Source of the DNA: Prauserella shujinwangii
Lineage (GTDB): Bacteria; Actinomycetota; Actinomycetes; Mycobacteriales; Pseudonocardiaceae
NCBI RefSeq assembly: GCF_003001955.1
Contig: NZ_PVNH01000012.1
Coordinates: 172,126-236,125, forward strand
DNA length: 64,000 nt
Reading direction: 5' to 3'
Shown here: in pieces, positions 51,085-60,239 of the stretch
Layout of the letters: each line of letters opens with the position of its first letter
How positions within the stretch are numbered: position 1 is the stretch's first letter
Translations under genes and position numbers: made by a program
The notes under the pieces: model-generated
What the model was told of the DNA's origin: nothing
The model's database searches: none
What the model saw: only the letters and a program-made list of their open reading frames with translations

Positions 51085-52970
51085 CACGCGACTCCCAGCG
51101 TGTCGAGGGTGCCGGACAGGACGGCGAGCGCGTCGCATCCGGTGTGGACGAACCCGGTGACGCCCGTGTGTTCGGCCGGTTTTCCCGCCAGCAGCACGGC
51201 CCGCGCTCCGGCGTCCCGCAGCGCGGCCGCCACCTCACCGGCCCGCTCGGCGTAGGCGGAGTCGGAGCCGCACAGGCACGCGACGGGGGTTCCGCTGTCC
51301 CGGAACGCCGCCACGAGCGCTGCGGTGTCCTCGGTGACGCCGGGATTGACGGGCTCGATCCCGCCCGCGGCGAACAGATTGGCCGCGAACGTCGCGCGGG
51401 CCGTGTGCGCGGCGAGCGGGCCCAGCGTGGCGAGGAAGACCTTCGGGCGGGAACCGTGCTCGGCGAGGTGGACGTCCGAGCGGTCACGCAGCGCCTCGAA
51501 ATCCTCCGCATAGCGCACCCGCGGCAGTCCACCGCCGTCCACAGGGGACGGTGCGGGCGGGCGCTCGACGGGTTCCTCGGCGAGGTCGGGGAACTCGCTG
51601 ACGCCCGTGATCGGATCCTCGCGAGTCGCGATGCGCCGCCTGCGCCGCTCCCATGTCCCGGCGAGCCGCGCGGCGAGGGCGCCGGAGTCCAGCTCGGCCT
51701 CGATGCCGCCCGCCGCCTCGATGGCGGTGAACTCCCGCCACGCGGCCCTGGCGAGCTCGTCGGTCAGGTTCTCGGCGTAGAACGAACCGCCGGCCGGGTC
51801 GATCACCCCGGCCAGCTTCGACTCCTCCAGCAGGATGATCTGGGTGTTGCGGGCGATGCGCCGGGCGAACGCGTCCGGCTGCCCGAGCGCGGTATCGAAC
51901 GGCAGCACGGTCACCGCGTCCGCGCCGCCGACCCCCGCGGCGAACGCCGCCACGGTCGTGCGGAGCATGTTCACCCACGGGTCGCGGCGGGTGAGCATCG
52001 CGGGCGAGGTGACGGCGTGCTGCGCCATCCCGCCGGGCCGCGCGCCGCAGACCTCCAGCACCCGCGCCCACAGCCTGCGCGCGGCGCGGAACTTCGCGAT
52101 CGTGAGGAACTGGTCGGTGGTGGCCGCGAGGCGGAACTCGAGCTGCGCGGCCGCCGTGTCGACGTCGAGCCCGGCGGCGGTCAGCGCCCGCAGGTAGGCG
52201 ACCCCCGCGGCGATCGTGGCGCCGAGCTCCTGCGCGTCGGCGCCGCCCGCCTCGTGGAACGGCAGCCCGTCGGCGACGAGCGTGCGGAGCCGCGGGTGCG
52301 TCCCGGCCACCCGCGCGGCGAGCTCGGCGGCGGGCGCGAGCTCGTGCGGGCGCCCCGTGCGGGCGCGCAGGCCGATCGGGTCGGCGCCGAGTCCCCCGGT
52401 CACCTCGGCCGGGGGTGCGGCGCGGTCGGCGAGCAGGCCCAGCAGCGCGTCGGCGGCGGCCGGGTAGTGCTCCCCGGGGTCCAGGACCACGGCGGCCAGG
52501 TCGAGGTGGACGTCGTGCAGGGCCTCGGGCAGCGCGCCGGGGGCCAGCGCGCCGTCCCCCACGCGCAGCCAGACGGAGGTGACGCCACCCTCCAGGTCGG
52601 CGAGCACGGCGCGGTTGGCCGCGGCCGGGTCGCCCGTGGCGTGCCGGGCGCGGACGTCCCAGCCGGTGGTGACGTGCCCCTCGGGAACGGAGCCGCGCAC
52701 GAACGGCGGCAGCCCGGGCAGCCCGGCGGGCGGCGCCTCGTCGGCGGCGGTGTAGAGCGGCCGGATCTCGATGCCGTCGTAGGTGCGGCTCGCGAGCAGG
52801 CTCTCCGGGGCGCCGGTGAAGTCCTCGGGCAGGGCGCCGGACTTCCTCAGCACCGAGGCGACGAGCCGCTGCCACTGTTCGTGGCTCGGTGTGCCGAACT
52901 CCGCGGCGAGGGAGAGCTCCCGCGGTTCGGTTGCGGCCGTGGACGCCGACGTACCAGCCACGTTCGTCAT
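51084..52970 (-). CDS. mutA: Methylmalonyl-CoA mutase small (beta) subunit
   Basis: A 628-aa partner subunit. Same barrel fold ([37 protein letters not shown]), but the C-terminal domain lacks the DxHxxG cobalamin motif ([18 protein letters not shown]), as expected for the non-catalytic subunit. First gene of the mutA-mutB-meaB operon; GAGGAG just upstream of ATG. Divergent from the Ser/Thr kinase; no B12 riboswitch-like structure is seen in the 106-bp gap. Confidence 0.94.
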   Translation of the reverse strand: MTNVAGTSASTAATEPRELSLAAEFGTPSHEQWQRLVASVLRKSGALPEDFTGAPESLLASRTYDGIEIRPLYTAADEAPPAGLPGLPPFVRGSVPEGHVTTGWDVRARHATGDPAAANRAVLADLEGGVTSVWLRVGDGALAPGALPEALHDVHLDLAAVVLDPGEHYPAAADALLGLLADRAAPPAEVTGGLGADPIGLRARTGRPHELAPAAELAARVAGTHPRLRTLVADGLPFHEAGGADAQELGATIAAGVAYLRALTAAGLDVDTAAAQLEFRLAATTDQFLTIAKFRAARRLWARVLEVCGARPGGMAQHAVTSPAMLTRRDPWVNMLRTTVAAFAAGVGGADAVTVLPFDTALGQPDAFARRIARNTQIILLEESKLAGVIDPAGGSFYAENLTDELARAAWREFTAIEAAGGIEAELDSGALAARLAGTWERRRRRIATREDPITGVSEFPDLAEEPVERPPAPSPVDGGGLPRVRYAEDFEALRDRSDVHLAEHGSRPKVFLATLGPLAAHTARATFAANLFAAGGIEPVNPGVTEDTAALVAAFRDSGTPVACLCGSDSAYAERAGEVAAALRDAGARAVLLAGKPAEHTGVTGFVHTGCDALAVLSGTLDTLGVA

Positions 52971-53064
52971 AACTCCTCATGGTAGGGCCGGGGAAGACCC
53001 CCCGAGTGTGAGGCAGATCGCCATGAACTCGGCTGGCCGCGACCGGTTCCGGGACCGGGTCCGA

Positions 53065-53070
53065 CACAAT
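53065..53070 (+). promoter_or_regulatory. -10-like element of the Ser/Thr kinase gene (leaderless)
   Basis: CACAAT (close to TANNNT) with 6 nt to GTG 53077. Confidence 0.4.
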
Positions 53071-53076
53071 AGGGCC

Positions 53077-54765
53077 GTGTCCACGCCAGGCGCCGAATCC
53101 CGGCTCGTCGCAGGCCGCTACCGCCTGCTCTCGGTGCTCGGCTCGGGCTCGATGGGCACGGTCTGGTCCGCCTACGACGAGTTCCTGCAGCGGCCGGTCG
53201 CGGTCAAGGAGGTCCGCCTGCCGCAGGGGGTGGCCGCGGCGCAGGCCGGCGAGCTGCGCGAGCGCACCATGCGGGAGGCGAGGGCGATCGCCGTGCTCTC
53301 GCACCCCAACGTGATCGTCCTGCACGACGTGGCCAGGGAGAACGGCGACCCGTTCGTGGTCATGGAGCTGCTGCCCGCCCGCAGTCTCGCGGCGTTGCTG
53401 CGGGAGCACGGGCCGCTGACCGTCGCGCAGGCCGCCGCGGTCGCCGAGGCCGTCGCATCCGCGCTGGAGGCCGCGCACGCCTCGGGGATCACGCACCGGG
53501 ACGTCAAGCCGGGCAACGTGCTCGTCGCCAGGGACGGCCGGATCAAACTCACCGACTTCGGCATCGCGCGCAACGTCTCCGAGGCGACGATGACGCGCAC
53601 CGGCATGATGCTCGGCTCGCCCGCGTACATCGCGCCCGAGGTCGCCTCCGGCGGCCCGGTGACCTACGCGGCGGACCTGTGGGGGCTGGGGGCGACGCTG
53701 TTCGCGGCCACGGCCGGGCGCCCGCCGTACGACGTCGACGGCAACGCGATCGAGACCGTCAACCTGGTGGTGCGCGGTGAGGTGCCGCAGCCGCCGCCCG
53801 GCCCGCTGGCCCCGGTGATCCGCGGGCTGATGGCGAAGGACCCGGCGGCGCGGATGTCCCTGGCGGAGGCGCGGAGCAGGGTGTATTCACTGCTCGCCGC
53901 GCCCCGGCAGCCGCTGTTCGGCCCCGAGCTGTTCGCCGGTGAGGCCACCGCCGGGCCGGAGGCGAGCGTGACCAGGGTGATCCCGCAGGTCACCCCGGAG
54001 CCCGAGCCGGACGGCGCCGAACTGGCGGCCGATCCGGGCCCGCTGCCGTTCGACACGGCGGGCGAGCCGGCCGCACCGCGCCGGGGACGCACGCTGCGCG
54101 GCCCCGCGCTGGTGGTCACGGCCGTGCTGCTGTTCGTCGCCGCCACGGCCACGGGATTCGCGCTGACCAGGCTCGTGGGCGGCCAGGCCCTCACCCCGCC
54201 GCCGCGCTCGTCGCCGACCGCCCCGCCCCGGCCCACCGAGACCAGGGAGCTGGTGACCCGGCAGGGCGACGCGACCAACCTGCGCGGCGCGCAGGGCGGC
54301 CTGTTCTCGGTGCGGGTGCCGGAGGACTGGACCCGGTTCATCACCCAGCAGCCCGCCGAGCGGCTGCCGTCGAGCACGCTGGTGCAGTTCGTCTCGGCGA
54401 ACGGCACGCAGGCGCTCAATGTGCAGCGCTACGCCGACTTCTTCCCCGGCTACTCGCTCACCAGCTACGTCCGCGCGCTCGAGTCGTACTGGCCACCCGG
54501 AGACTTCCACCTGGTCGAGTCGGAGCCGCTCGGCGGCGAGGAGGGCAGGCGGCTCACCTACCGCACCGCGGAGCGGGCCAGCACGGCGGCCGAACCCGCG
54601 GGGGACCCGCCGGAGCGGGCGATGAACCGCACCACGATCGCCCGCGCGTTCCGCAGCGGGACGAGCCTGTGGGTGGTCAGCGTGACCGTGCCGGTCGAGC
54701 AGGAGCAGCTCGGCCGTACGGAGCTGTTCGACCGGATCGTGCCCACGTTCCGGATGACCAACTGA
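53077..54765 (+). CDS. Membrane Ser/Thr protein kinase (PknB-like) with extracytoplasmic domain
   Basis: A 562-aa Hanks-type kinase: P-loop LGSGSMGTVW (21-30), Lys44, HRD 140-142, DFG 160-162, activation loop TRTGMMLGSPAYIAPE, then an acidic/Pro-rich juxtamembrane part, one helix (about 347-372) and an extracytoplasmic domain with no PASTA repeats (GGLFSVRVPEDWTRFI ... FDRIVPTFRM), resembling the DUF-type sensor domains of other actinobacterial kinases. All catalytic residues are present. Likely leaderless GTG start. Confidence 0.93.
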   Translation: MSTPGAESRLVAGRYRLLSVLGSGSMGTVWSAYDEFLQRPVAVKEVRLPQGVAAAQAGELRERTMREARAIAVLSHPNVIVLHDVARENGDPFVVMELLPARSLAALLREHGPLTVAQAAAVAEAVASALEAAHASGITHRDVKPGNVLVARDGRIKLTDFGIARNVSEATMTRTGMMLGSPAYIAPEVASGGPVTYAADLWGLGATLFAATAGRPPYDVDGNAIETVNLVVRGEVPQPPPGPLAPVIRGLMAKDPAARMSLAEARSRVYSLLAAPRQPLFGPELFAGEATAGPEASVTRVIPQVTPEPEPDGAELAADPGPLPFDTAGEPAAPRRGRTLRGPALVVTAVLLFVAATATGFALTRLVGGQALTPPPRSSPTAPPRPTETRELVTRQGDATNLRGAQGGLFSVRVPEDWTRFITQQPAERLPSSTLVQFVSANGTQALNVQRYADFFPGYSLTSYVRALESYWPPGDFHLVESEPLGGEEGRRLTYRTAERASTAAEPAGDPPERAMNRTTIARAFRSGTSLWVVSVTVPVEQEQLGRTELFDRIVPTFRMTN

Positions 54766-54774
54766 CCTCGCGCG

Positions 54775-55364
54775 TCAGGCGGCCTTCGCGGCCCACAGGA
54801 CCGACGAGGCGAGCACCCCGAGACCGTTGGCCGCCCAGTGCAGGCCCGCCGAGGCGAGCACGCTGCCGCTGCGCCTCCGGCGCCGACCAGGGCGGTGACG
54901 GCCGGGCTGTCCAGCCGCAGCGACGGCAGCACGTGCCACAACCCGAACAGCACCGCCGAGAGCACGGACGCCCACGCGGTGCCGAGGGGATGCCGCACCA
55001 GGCCGGGCAGCACGGCCCGGAACGCGACCTCCTCCAGCAGCACGGTGTTGAGCGGGATGGCGACCAGTGCGGTGAGCAGCGCGGCCCCCAGACCGATGCG
55101 GTAGTCCTCGGCCAGGAACATCGACCTGGTGGCGGGCAGCGCCGCGGCCACGAGATAGAGCACGGCCACGAAGGCGACCGCACCGGCTCCGTAGGCGGCG
55201 CCCCTGCGCCAGGTGCGGCGGGACAGGCCGAGGTCGGCCCAGCTCAGCCCGGCCCGTCGCGCCAGGCCGAGCAGCACCACGGCCACGGCGGGAGCGGCGA
55301 GGTACTCGGTGCCCGCCGGCCCCAGCTCCACGGCGGCGTGGACCCCGGCCAGCAGGGCGAGCAC
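54775..55364 (-). pseudogene. CPBP-type intramembrane protease, broken by a frameshifting deletion
   Basis: From GTG 55364 the frame encodes a CPBP (CAAX/bacteriocin-processing) protease with motif 1 LLEEVAFRAVLPGL (EExxxR) and motif 2 LFGLWHVLPS. After VTALVGAGG the frame breaks: the expected C-terminal part (RRRSGSVLASAGLHWAANGLGVLAS, motif HxxxN) lies in another frame, ending TGA 54775-54777. About one membrane helix is missing between, at 54861-54880. Left as is, translation runs on to 54558 into the kinase gene. A 14-bp near-repeat (GGAGGCGCAGCGGC) suggests a slippage deletion. A start upstream of 55364 is not evident either. Confidence 0.8.
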
Positions 55365-55528
55365 GACGGCGAGCGTGCCGTACCGGCGCAGCCTGCCCGT
55401 TCGCGGCCCGGTACCGGCGAGGGCGGCCTGTGCGGTCTGTGCTGGCTGCGCTGGCTGTGCTGTCGGGGACGTGTCGATATGTCAACCGTACCGGCACGGC
55501 CACCGGCGGGCCGCCTGCGCGATGGTCC

Positions 55529-55534
55529 TAGGCT
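55529..55534 (+). promoter_or_regulatory. -10-like element of the PNP gene (leaderless)
   Basis: TAGGCT with 8 nt to GTG 55543. Confidence 0.55.
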
Positions 55535-55542
55535 GCACCGTC

Positions 55543-56352
55543 GTGACCGACAACATCGACCACCAGCCCAGTGCACTCGCCGCCGCGGCGGCCACCGCTC
55601 TCGCCGAGCGGACCGGCTCCGAGCGGCACGACATCGCCGTGGTGCTCGGCTCCGGCTGGCGGCCGGCCGCCGACGTCCTCGGCGCCGCCGAGGCGGAGGT
55701 GCCGCTCGGCGAGCTGCCCGGGTTCGAGACTCCCAGCGCGGTGGGCCACGGCAGCACCGCCCGCTCGGTCCGGGTGGGCGACCAGCGCGTGCTCGTCCTG
55801 CTCGGCCGTACCCACCTGTACGAGGGCAAGGGTGTCGCGCGGGTGGTGCACGGCGTGCGCACCGCCGCGGCGGCCGGTGTGCGCACGGTTCTGCTGACCA
55901 ACGCCGCGGGCGGGCTGCGCGAGGGCTTCCGCGTCGGCCAGCCGGTGATCGTGGCCGACCACCTCAACCTGACGGCGACCTCCCCGATCACCGGCGCCCA
56001 CTTCGTCGACCTGGTCGACCTGTACTCGCACCGGCTGCGTGCCGTGGCCAGGGAGATCGACCCCGAGCTGGCGGAGGGCGTCTACGCCGGGCTGCCGGGA
56101 CCGCATTTCGAGACCCCCGCCGAGATCCGGATGCTGCGGACCCTCGGCGCGGACCTGGTCGGCATGTCCACCGTGCTCGAGGCCATCGCCGCGCGGGCCG
56201 CGGGCGTCGAGGTGTTCGGGCTGTCGCTGGTCACCAACCTGGCGGCGGGCATGACCGGCGAGCACCTGAACCACGAGGAGGTTCTGGAGGCAGGCCGGGC
56301 GGCCGCGACGCGGATGGGCGGTCTGCTGCGTGAACTCGTGGAACGTTCGTGA
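55543..56352 (+). CDS. deoD: Purine-nucleoside phosphorylase
   Basis: A 269-aa trimeric-type PNP that splits purine nucleosides with phosphate in salvage. Seen: [12 protein letters not shown] (phosphate-binding), [56 protein letters not shown] and [12 protein letters not shown] 55543. Same place as Rv3307 (deoD/punA), before pmmB. Confidence 0.95.
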   Translation: MTDNIDHQPSALAAAAATALAERTGSERHDIAVVLGSGWRPAADVLGAAEAEVPLGELPGFETPSAVGHGSTARSVRVGDQRVLVLLGRTHLYEGKGVARVVHGVRTAAAAGVRTVLLTNAAGGLREGFRVGQPVIVADHLNLTATSPITGAHFVDLVDLYSHRLRAVAREIDPELAEGVYAGLPGPHFETPAEIRMLRTLGADLVGMSTVLEAIAARAAGVEVFGLSLVTNLAAGMTGEHLNHEEVLEAGRAAATRMGGLLRELVERS

Positions 56353-56358
56353 TATACC

Positions 56359-56418
56359 TCACTTGCCAGTCGGCTGACTGGTGGTGATGGGCACGTCGGA
56401 GATTTCGCGAGTGGTCAT
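56359..56418 (-). CDS. Tiny 19-aa ORF with good ribosome-binding site
   Basis: ATG 56416-56418 gives MTTREISDVPITTSQPTGK and a stop 56359-56361. AAAGAGG at 56425-56431 stands 6 nt before it (an in-frame ATG at 56424 is too near). Lies 3' of the PucR gene on the same strand. Thr/Ser/Pro-rich, no Cys, no known RiPP core pattern. It could be a peptide gene or chance. Confidence 0.35.
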   Translation of the reverse strand: MTTREISDVPITTSQPTGK

Positions 56419-56445
56419 CGGCATCCTCTTTCCACGAGCAGGGCA

Positions 56446-56460
56446 CGGTGAAATTCACCG
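56446..56460. promoter_or_regulatory. Perfect 15-bp palindrome, possible operator
   Basis: CGGTGAAATTCACCG in a lower-G+C gene-poor stretch (56353-56659), 28 bp upstream of the tiny ORF start. Suits a dimeric regulator site. Confidence 0.4.
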
Positions 56461-56594
56461 CACGGAACCGCCTCCCGTTTTGTCGGCGGGCAGTGGAATT
56501 CGGTGCGGCGCAGTCAATTTGTCGGAAGCGTTGACAACCGGACAATAGCCCGATCGAGTGCTTCGGGGCCCCATTGCCGTTAACCGTGCGCGAC

Positions 56595-56612
56595 TTGTCA
56601 TCCCGGTGACAA
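56595..56612. promoter_or_regulatory. Inverted repeat TTGTCA-N6-TGACAA
   Basis: TTGTCATCCCGGTGACAA, perfect 6-bp arms, between the PucR gene end and the tiny ORF. A related TTGACAACC occurs near 56531. Possible regulator binding site; no proof. Confidence 0.35.
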
Positions 56613-56659
56613 ATCCCCGATTTTCGATACTCACCCGAATGCGGGGAATCGCGCTCGGA

Positions 56660-57862
56660 TTACTCCGAAAGGAGCCGGAGAATACGCCGGGCGCGCAACG
56701 CCACCGTGAGCGCGAAACGCTCGTCCGCGTCCCGCAGCCGGCCGCCGTAGAGCTCGTCCAGCTGGTGCAGCCGGTACCGCACGGTCTGGGGGTGCACGTC
56801 GAGATGGGCGGCCACCTCCGGCGCTCCGCCGCGGATCTCCAGCCACGCGGACAGCGTCTCGGCGAGCCGTTCGCGTTGCTTGCCGCTGAGGGAGTCGAGC
56901 GGCTCGACGGCCTGCCGCACCAGCTGCCGGGCCAGTTCGGTGTCCGCGAGCAGCCACAGCGTCGTGAGGTGGTCGGCACACCAGGTCACCGGCCGGTCCG
57001 GGAGCACCCCGTGCCGCAGCAGCGCCAGCAGGTGCCGCGCCCACCGCAGCGAGTCCCGGGCGGCGGTGACGTCGACGACGGGACCGACCACCGCGCGCCA
57101 GCCGGCCAGCGCGGGCTCCAGGTCCGGCACCTCGCCCCCGGGCGCGGGCACCACGAGACAGGGAGCGGGGCTTTCGAGGTCGACCAGGACGTCCGCGGCC
57201 ACCTCGGGCTGCGATGGCGCCGGGGCGCCGTCCGGGGCGTCGAGCACCACCACCGCCACGGTGCCGGGCAGTTCCCAGCCCGCGGCAGCGGACTGTTCGA
57301 CGAGCACCCCGGACGGCACCGGGGGGTCGGCGAGAAGCAGTTCGAGCAAACGCTTGCGCCGCCGCTCCAGCGCACCCGCCACCCTCGCCTGCGCGGCCGT
57401 GTACCCCTCGTACGACAGCGAGGACAGCTCGTCGATGTAGGCGAACAGGTTCTCGGCCAGTTCGCACATGGTGGCCACCGGCAGCCCGGCCCGCTGCCCG
57501 AAGTCGCTCAGCGCCTGCCAGCCCACGCGAGCGCCGATCCGGTAGGCGGAGTGCAGCACGTCGATCCCGCGCCCCTCGGCCACCTCGTACTTGCCGAGCT
57601 GCCGGAACAGCTCCGCGGTCTCCGGACCGGGGCCGCCCGGGTGCACCATCCGGTCGATGAAGTCCCGCACGCCGTGCTCGATGCCGTCGACGATCGCCCT
57701 GCCGAAGGTGCCCTCGAGCGGTCTGGAGTAGGCGGGGATCGACCGCTGGATCTCCTGCAAGATGCGATGTGCGACCTCGGTGGCTCGCTCGCGGAGTCCC
57801 GGTACCAGCCCGGCTGGCAGGCGGCTGGTGTCGGCTCCGACCGTGGCGGCCTCGTTCCCCAT
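56660..57862 (-). CDS. PucR family transcriptional regulator
   Basis: A 400-aa regulator: helical N-terminal RsbR/PucR-like domain (residues ~20-160), a central GGDEF-like CdaR domain region and a C-terminal HTH_30 (LAETLSAWLEIRGGAPEVAA then HLDVHPQTVRYRLHQLDELYGGRL). ATG 57860-57862 start. Divergent from pmmB. Target unknown; the low-G+C region downstream with palindromes and a tiny ORF may be part of its circuit. Confidence 0.88.
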   Translation of the reverse strand: MGNEAATVGADTSRLPAGLVPGLRERATEVAHRILQEIQRSIPAYSRPLEGTFGRAIVDGIEHGVRDFIDRMVHPGGPGPETAELFRQLGKYEVAEGRGIDVLHSAYRIGARVGWQALSDFGQRAGLPVATMCELAENLFAYIDELSSLSYEGYTAAQARVAGALERRRKRLLELLLADPPVPSGVLVEQSAAAGWELPGTVAVVVLDAPDGAPAPSQPEVAADVLVDLESPAPCLVVPAPGGEVPDLEPALAGWRAVVGPVVDVTAARDSLRWARHLLALLRHGVLPDRPVTWCADHLTTLWLLADTELARQLVRQAVEPLDSLSGKQRERLAETLSAWLEIRGGAPEVAAHLDVHPQTVRYRLHQLDELYGGRLRDADERFALTVALRARRILRLLSE

Positions 57863-57929
57863 GGCTGTGCTACCCCCGTCGAGTCGGGGCGACGCTAGCG
57901 AGATCGGCCGGGGTTGACAACATGGCCCG

Positions 57930-59579
57930 GTGACCGAGCCGCCCCGGAAGCTCACCCCGGCCCTGCGCGACGAGGCGTTCCGCTGGATCGCCGACGACCC
58001 CGATCCCGGCTCGCGCGGCGAGCTGCGGGACGTACTGGCGAAGGCCATGGGCGGCGACCCGGACGCGGTCGCCGGGCTGGCCGACCGCATGGCGGGCCCG
58101 CTGCGGTTCGGCACGGCGGGGCTGCGCGGGCCCGTGCGCGCGGGGCCGAACGGGATGAACACCGCGGTGGTGGTGCGCACCACGGCGGGCGTGGCCTCGT
58201 GGCTGGCGCCGCGGCGCGGCGGCACGGTGGTCGTCGGCCGGGACGCCCGGCGCGGGTCGGAGGCGTTCGCCACCGCCGCCGCGGAGGTGCTCACCGCGGC
58301 CGGGTTCGTGGTGCGGACGCTGCCGGAGCCGCTGCCCACCCCGGTGCTGGCGTTCGCGATCCGGTGGCTCGGCGCCGTGGCGGGCATCCAGATCACCGCC
58401 TCGCACAACCCGCCCGCCGACAACGGGTACAAGCTCTACGACGACAGCGGCGCGCAGATCGTGCCGCCTGCCGACACGGAGATCGAGGCGGCGATCGCGG
58501 CCACCCCGGCCGCGGTGGCGGTGCCGAGGCAGCCCGGTGCGCGCCCGCTCGGGGCGGACGTGCTGGAGGCCTACCTGGACCGCGTCGCCGCGCTGCCGAG
58601 GGGTGGCGCGCGCGACCTGCGGATGGTGGCGACGGCACTGCACGGGGTGGGGGCGGACGTGCTCGGCGCGGCGCTGCGCCGGGCCGGGTTCGCCGAACCC
58701 GCGCAGGTGCCGGAGCAGGCGGCGCCCGACCCCGGCTTCCCCACCGTCGCCTTCCCCAACCCGGAGGAGCCGGGCGCCACCGACCGGCTGCTCGCCCTGG
58801 CCGCGGAGACCGGCGCCGACCTCGCCGTCGCGCTCGACCCGGACGCCGACCGGTGCGCGCTGGGCGCCCGCGACCGCGACGGCACCTGGCGGATGCTCAC
58901 CGGCGACGAGACGGGTGTGCTCCTCGGCGACCAGGTGCTGGCCACCGGGCGGACGCCGGACCCGCTGGTGGCGACGACGATCGTGTCGTCGTCGATGCTG
59001 GGCCGGATCGCGCGGGCGCGCGGCGCCAGGTACGCGGAGACGCTGACGGGGTTCAAGTGGCTGGTCCGCGCTGGGGAAGGGCTGGTCTACGCCTACGAGG
59101 AGGCGCTCGGGCTGTGTGTCGACCCCGGCACCGTGCGGGACAAGGACGGCATCGCGGCGGCCGTGCTCGCGGGCGACCTGGCGGCGACCGCGAAGGCCGA
59201 GGGGCGGACCCTGTTCGACCTGCTCGACGAGCTCGCGGTGCGGCACGGGGTGCACCTGACCGGCCAGGTCGCGCCCCGGATGGCCGACCTGTCCGCCAGG
59301 GCACGGCTGATGGAGCGGCTGCGCGCCGACCCGCCGGGCACCCTCGCCGGGACCGAGGTGACGGCGGAGGACCTGCTGCCGGACGCCGACGTGCTGCGGC
59401 TGCGCGGTCCCGGCCTGCGGGTGGTGCTGCGCCCGTCCGGCACCGAGCCGAAGCTCAAGACGTACCTGGAGGTGACCGCCGACGTGCCCGGCCCGGACGG
59501 TCTCGCCGCCGCGCGCCGCGCGGCAGCCGACCGCCTGGCCGCCCTCCGCGCCGACGTGGAGACCCTCCTGACCCCGTGA
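57930..59579 (+). CDS. pmmB: Phosphosugar mutase (phosphoglucomutase/phosphomannomutase)
   Basis: A 549-aa alpha-D-phosphohexomutase. Active Ser loop ITASHNPPADNGYKLYDDSG, metal loop LDPDADRCALG, sugar-binding GEGLVYAYEEALG and phosphate loop RPSGTEPKLKTYLEV. Interconverts hexose 1- and 6-phosphates, likely mannose/glucose. Follows PNP in the order conserved with Rv3307-Rv3308. Confidence 0.93.
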   Translation: MTEPPRKLTPALRDEAFRWIADDPDPGSRGELRDVLAKAMGGDPDAVAGLADRMAGPLRFGTAGLRGPVRAGPNGMNTAVVVRTTAGVASWLAPRRGGTVVVGRDARRGSEAFATAAAEVLTAAGFVVRTLPEPLPTPVLAFAIRWLGAVAGIQITASHNPPADNGYKLYDDSGAQIVPPADTEIEAAIAATPAAVAVPRQPGARPLGADVLEAYLDRVAALPRGGARDLRMVATALHGVGADVLGAALRRAGFAEPAQVPEQAAPDPGFPTVAFPNPEEPGATDRLLALAAETGADLAVALDPDADRCALGARDRDGTWRMLTGDETGVLLGDQVLATGRTPDPLVATTIVSSSMLGRIARARGARYAETLTGFKWLVRAGEGLVYAYEEALGLCVDPGTVRDKDGIAAAVLAGDLAATAKAEGRTLFDLLDELAVRHGVHLTGQVAPRMADLSARARLMERLRADPPGTLAGTEVTAEDLLPDADVLRLRGPGLRVVLRPSGTEPKLKTYLEVTADVPGPDGLAAARRAAADRLAALRADVETLLTP

Positions 59580-59601
59580 CCCCCACCCCACCCCCGCCGG
59601 A

Positions 59602-59652
59602 GGAGCGAGGGAGCTTTACTACCGCCAGACGGTAGTAAAGCTCCCTTGCTCC
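59602..59652. terminator. Palindrome family B, copy 2: 23-bp stem, one mismatch
   Basis: Arms 59602-59624 and 59630-59652 (GGAGCGAGGGAGCTTTACTA core) with loop CCAGA. Follows the pmmB stop by 22 bp. Same family as 42025-42081. Confidence 0.75.
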
Positions 59653-59736
59653 GCATCAGAGGGGCGGGAGGGGCGCTTGTGGGTGACGGGGCGGGGCGGT
59701 TGCGGGGCTCCCGGGCCGCGGGCAGGCTGGCGCACT

Positions 59737-60189
59737 GTGCCTACCTTGCTGATCGTCCACCACACCCCGTCGCCGCACCTGCAGGCCATGTTCGAGGCCG
59801 CATTGTCCGGGGCGACCGACCCGGAGATCACCGGTGTCGACGTGGTGCGCAGGCCCGCCCTCTCGGCGACCGCGCCGGACGTGCTGGAGGCCGACGGGTA
59901 CCTCCTCGGCACCCCCGCCAACCTCGGCTACCTCTCGGGCGCGCTCAAGCACTTCTTCGACACGGTGTACTACCCGTGCCTGGACGCGACCCGCGGCCGG
60001 CCGTTCGGCTACTACCTGCACGGCAACCAGGGCATCGAGGGAGCGCAGCGGGCCATCGAGAGCATCACCACGGGGCTCGGCTGGAAGCAGGCCGCCGCAC
60101 CCGCCGTCGTGCTGGGCGAGCCCGCCAAGGACGACCTCGAGGCGTGCTGGGAGCTCGGTGGCACGCTGGCCGCCGGTCTCATGTCCTGA
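59737..60189 (+). CDS. Flavodoxin/NADPH-dependent FMN reductase-like protein
   Basis: A 150-aa flavodoxin-fold protein: LLIVHHTPSPHLQAMFEA (phosphate-binding loop region), DGYLLGTPANLGYLSGALKHFF (FMN-binding), HGNQGIEGAQRAIESI. Likely uses FMN for quinone or other reductions. GTG 59737; a CAGGCT element 9 nt upstream may give a near-leaderless message. Confidence 0.82.
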   Translation: MPTLLIVHHTPSPHLQAMFEAALSGATDPEITGVDVVRRPALSATAPDVLEADGYLLGTPANLGYLSGALKHFFDTVYYPCLDATRGRPFGYYLHGNQGIEGAQRAIESITTGLGWKQAAAPAVVLGEPAKDDLEACWELGGTLAAGLMS

Positions 60190-60227
60190 AACACCGGTTC
60201 CCGCCACGGGCCATTCGGGCATGCCCC

Positions 60228-60233
60228 TACGAT
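60228..60233 (+). promoter_or_regulatory. -10-like element of lprG-like gene (leaderless)
   Basis: TACGAT with 6 nt to ATG 60240. Confidence 0.55.
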
Positions 60234-60239
60234 TCCGGC

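Noticed and set aside
52971..53076. Cobalamin riboswitch ahead of mutA
   Set aside because: Only 106 bp shared with a divergent gene and no B12-box-like sequence seen.
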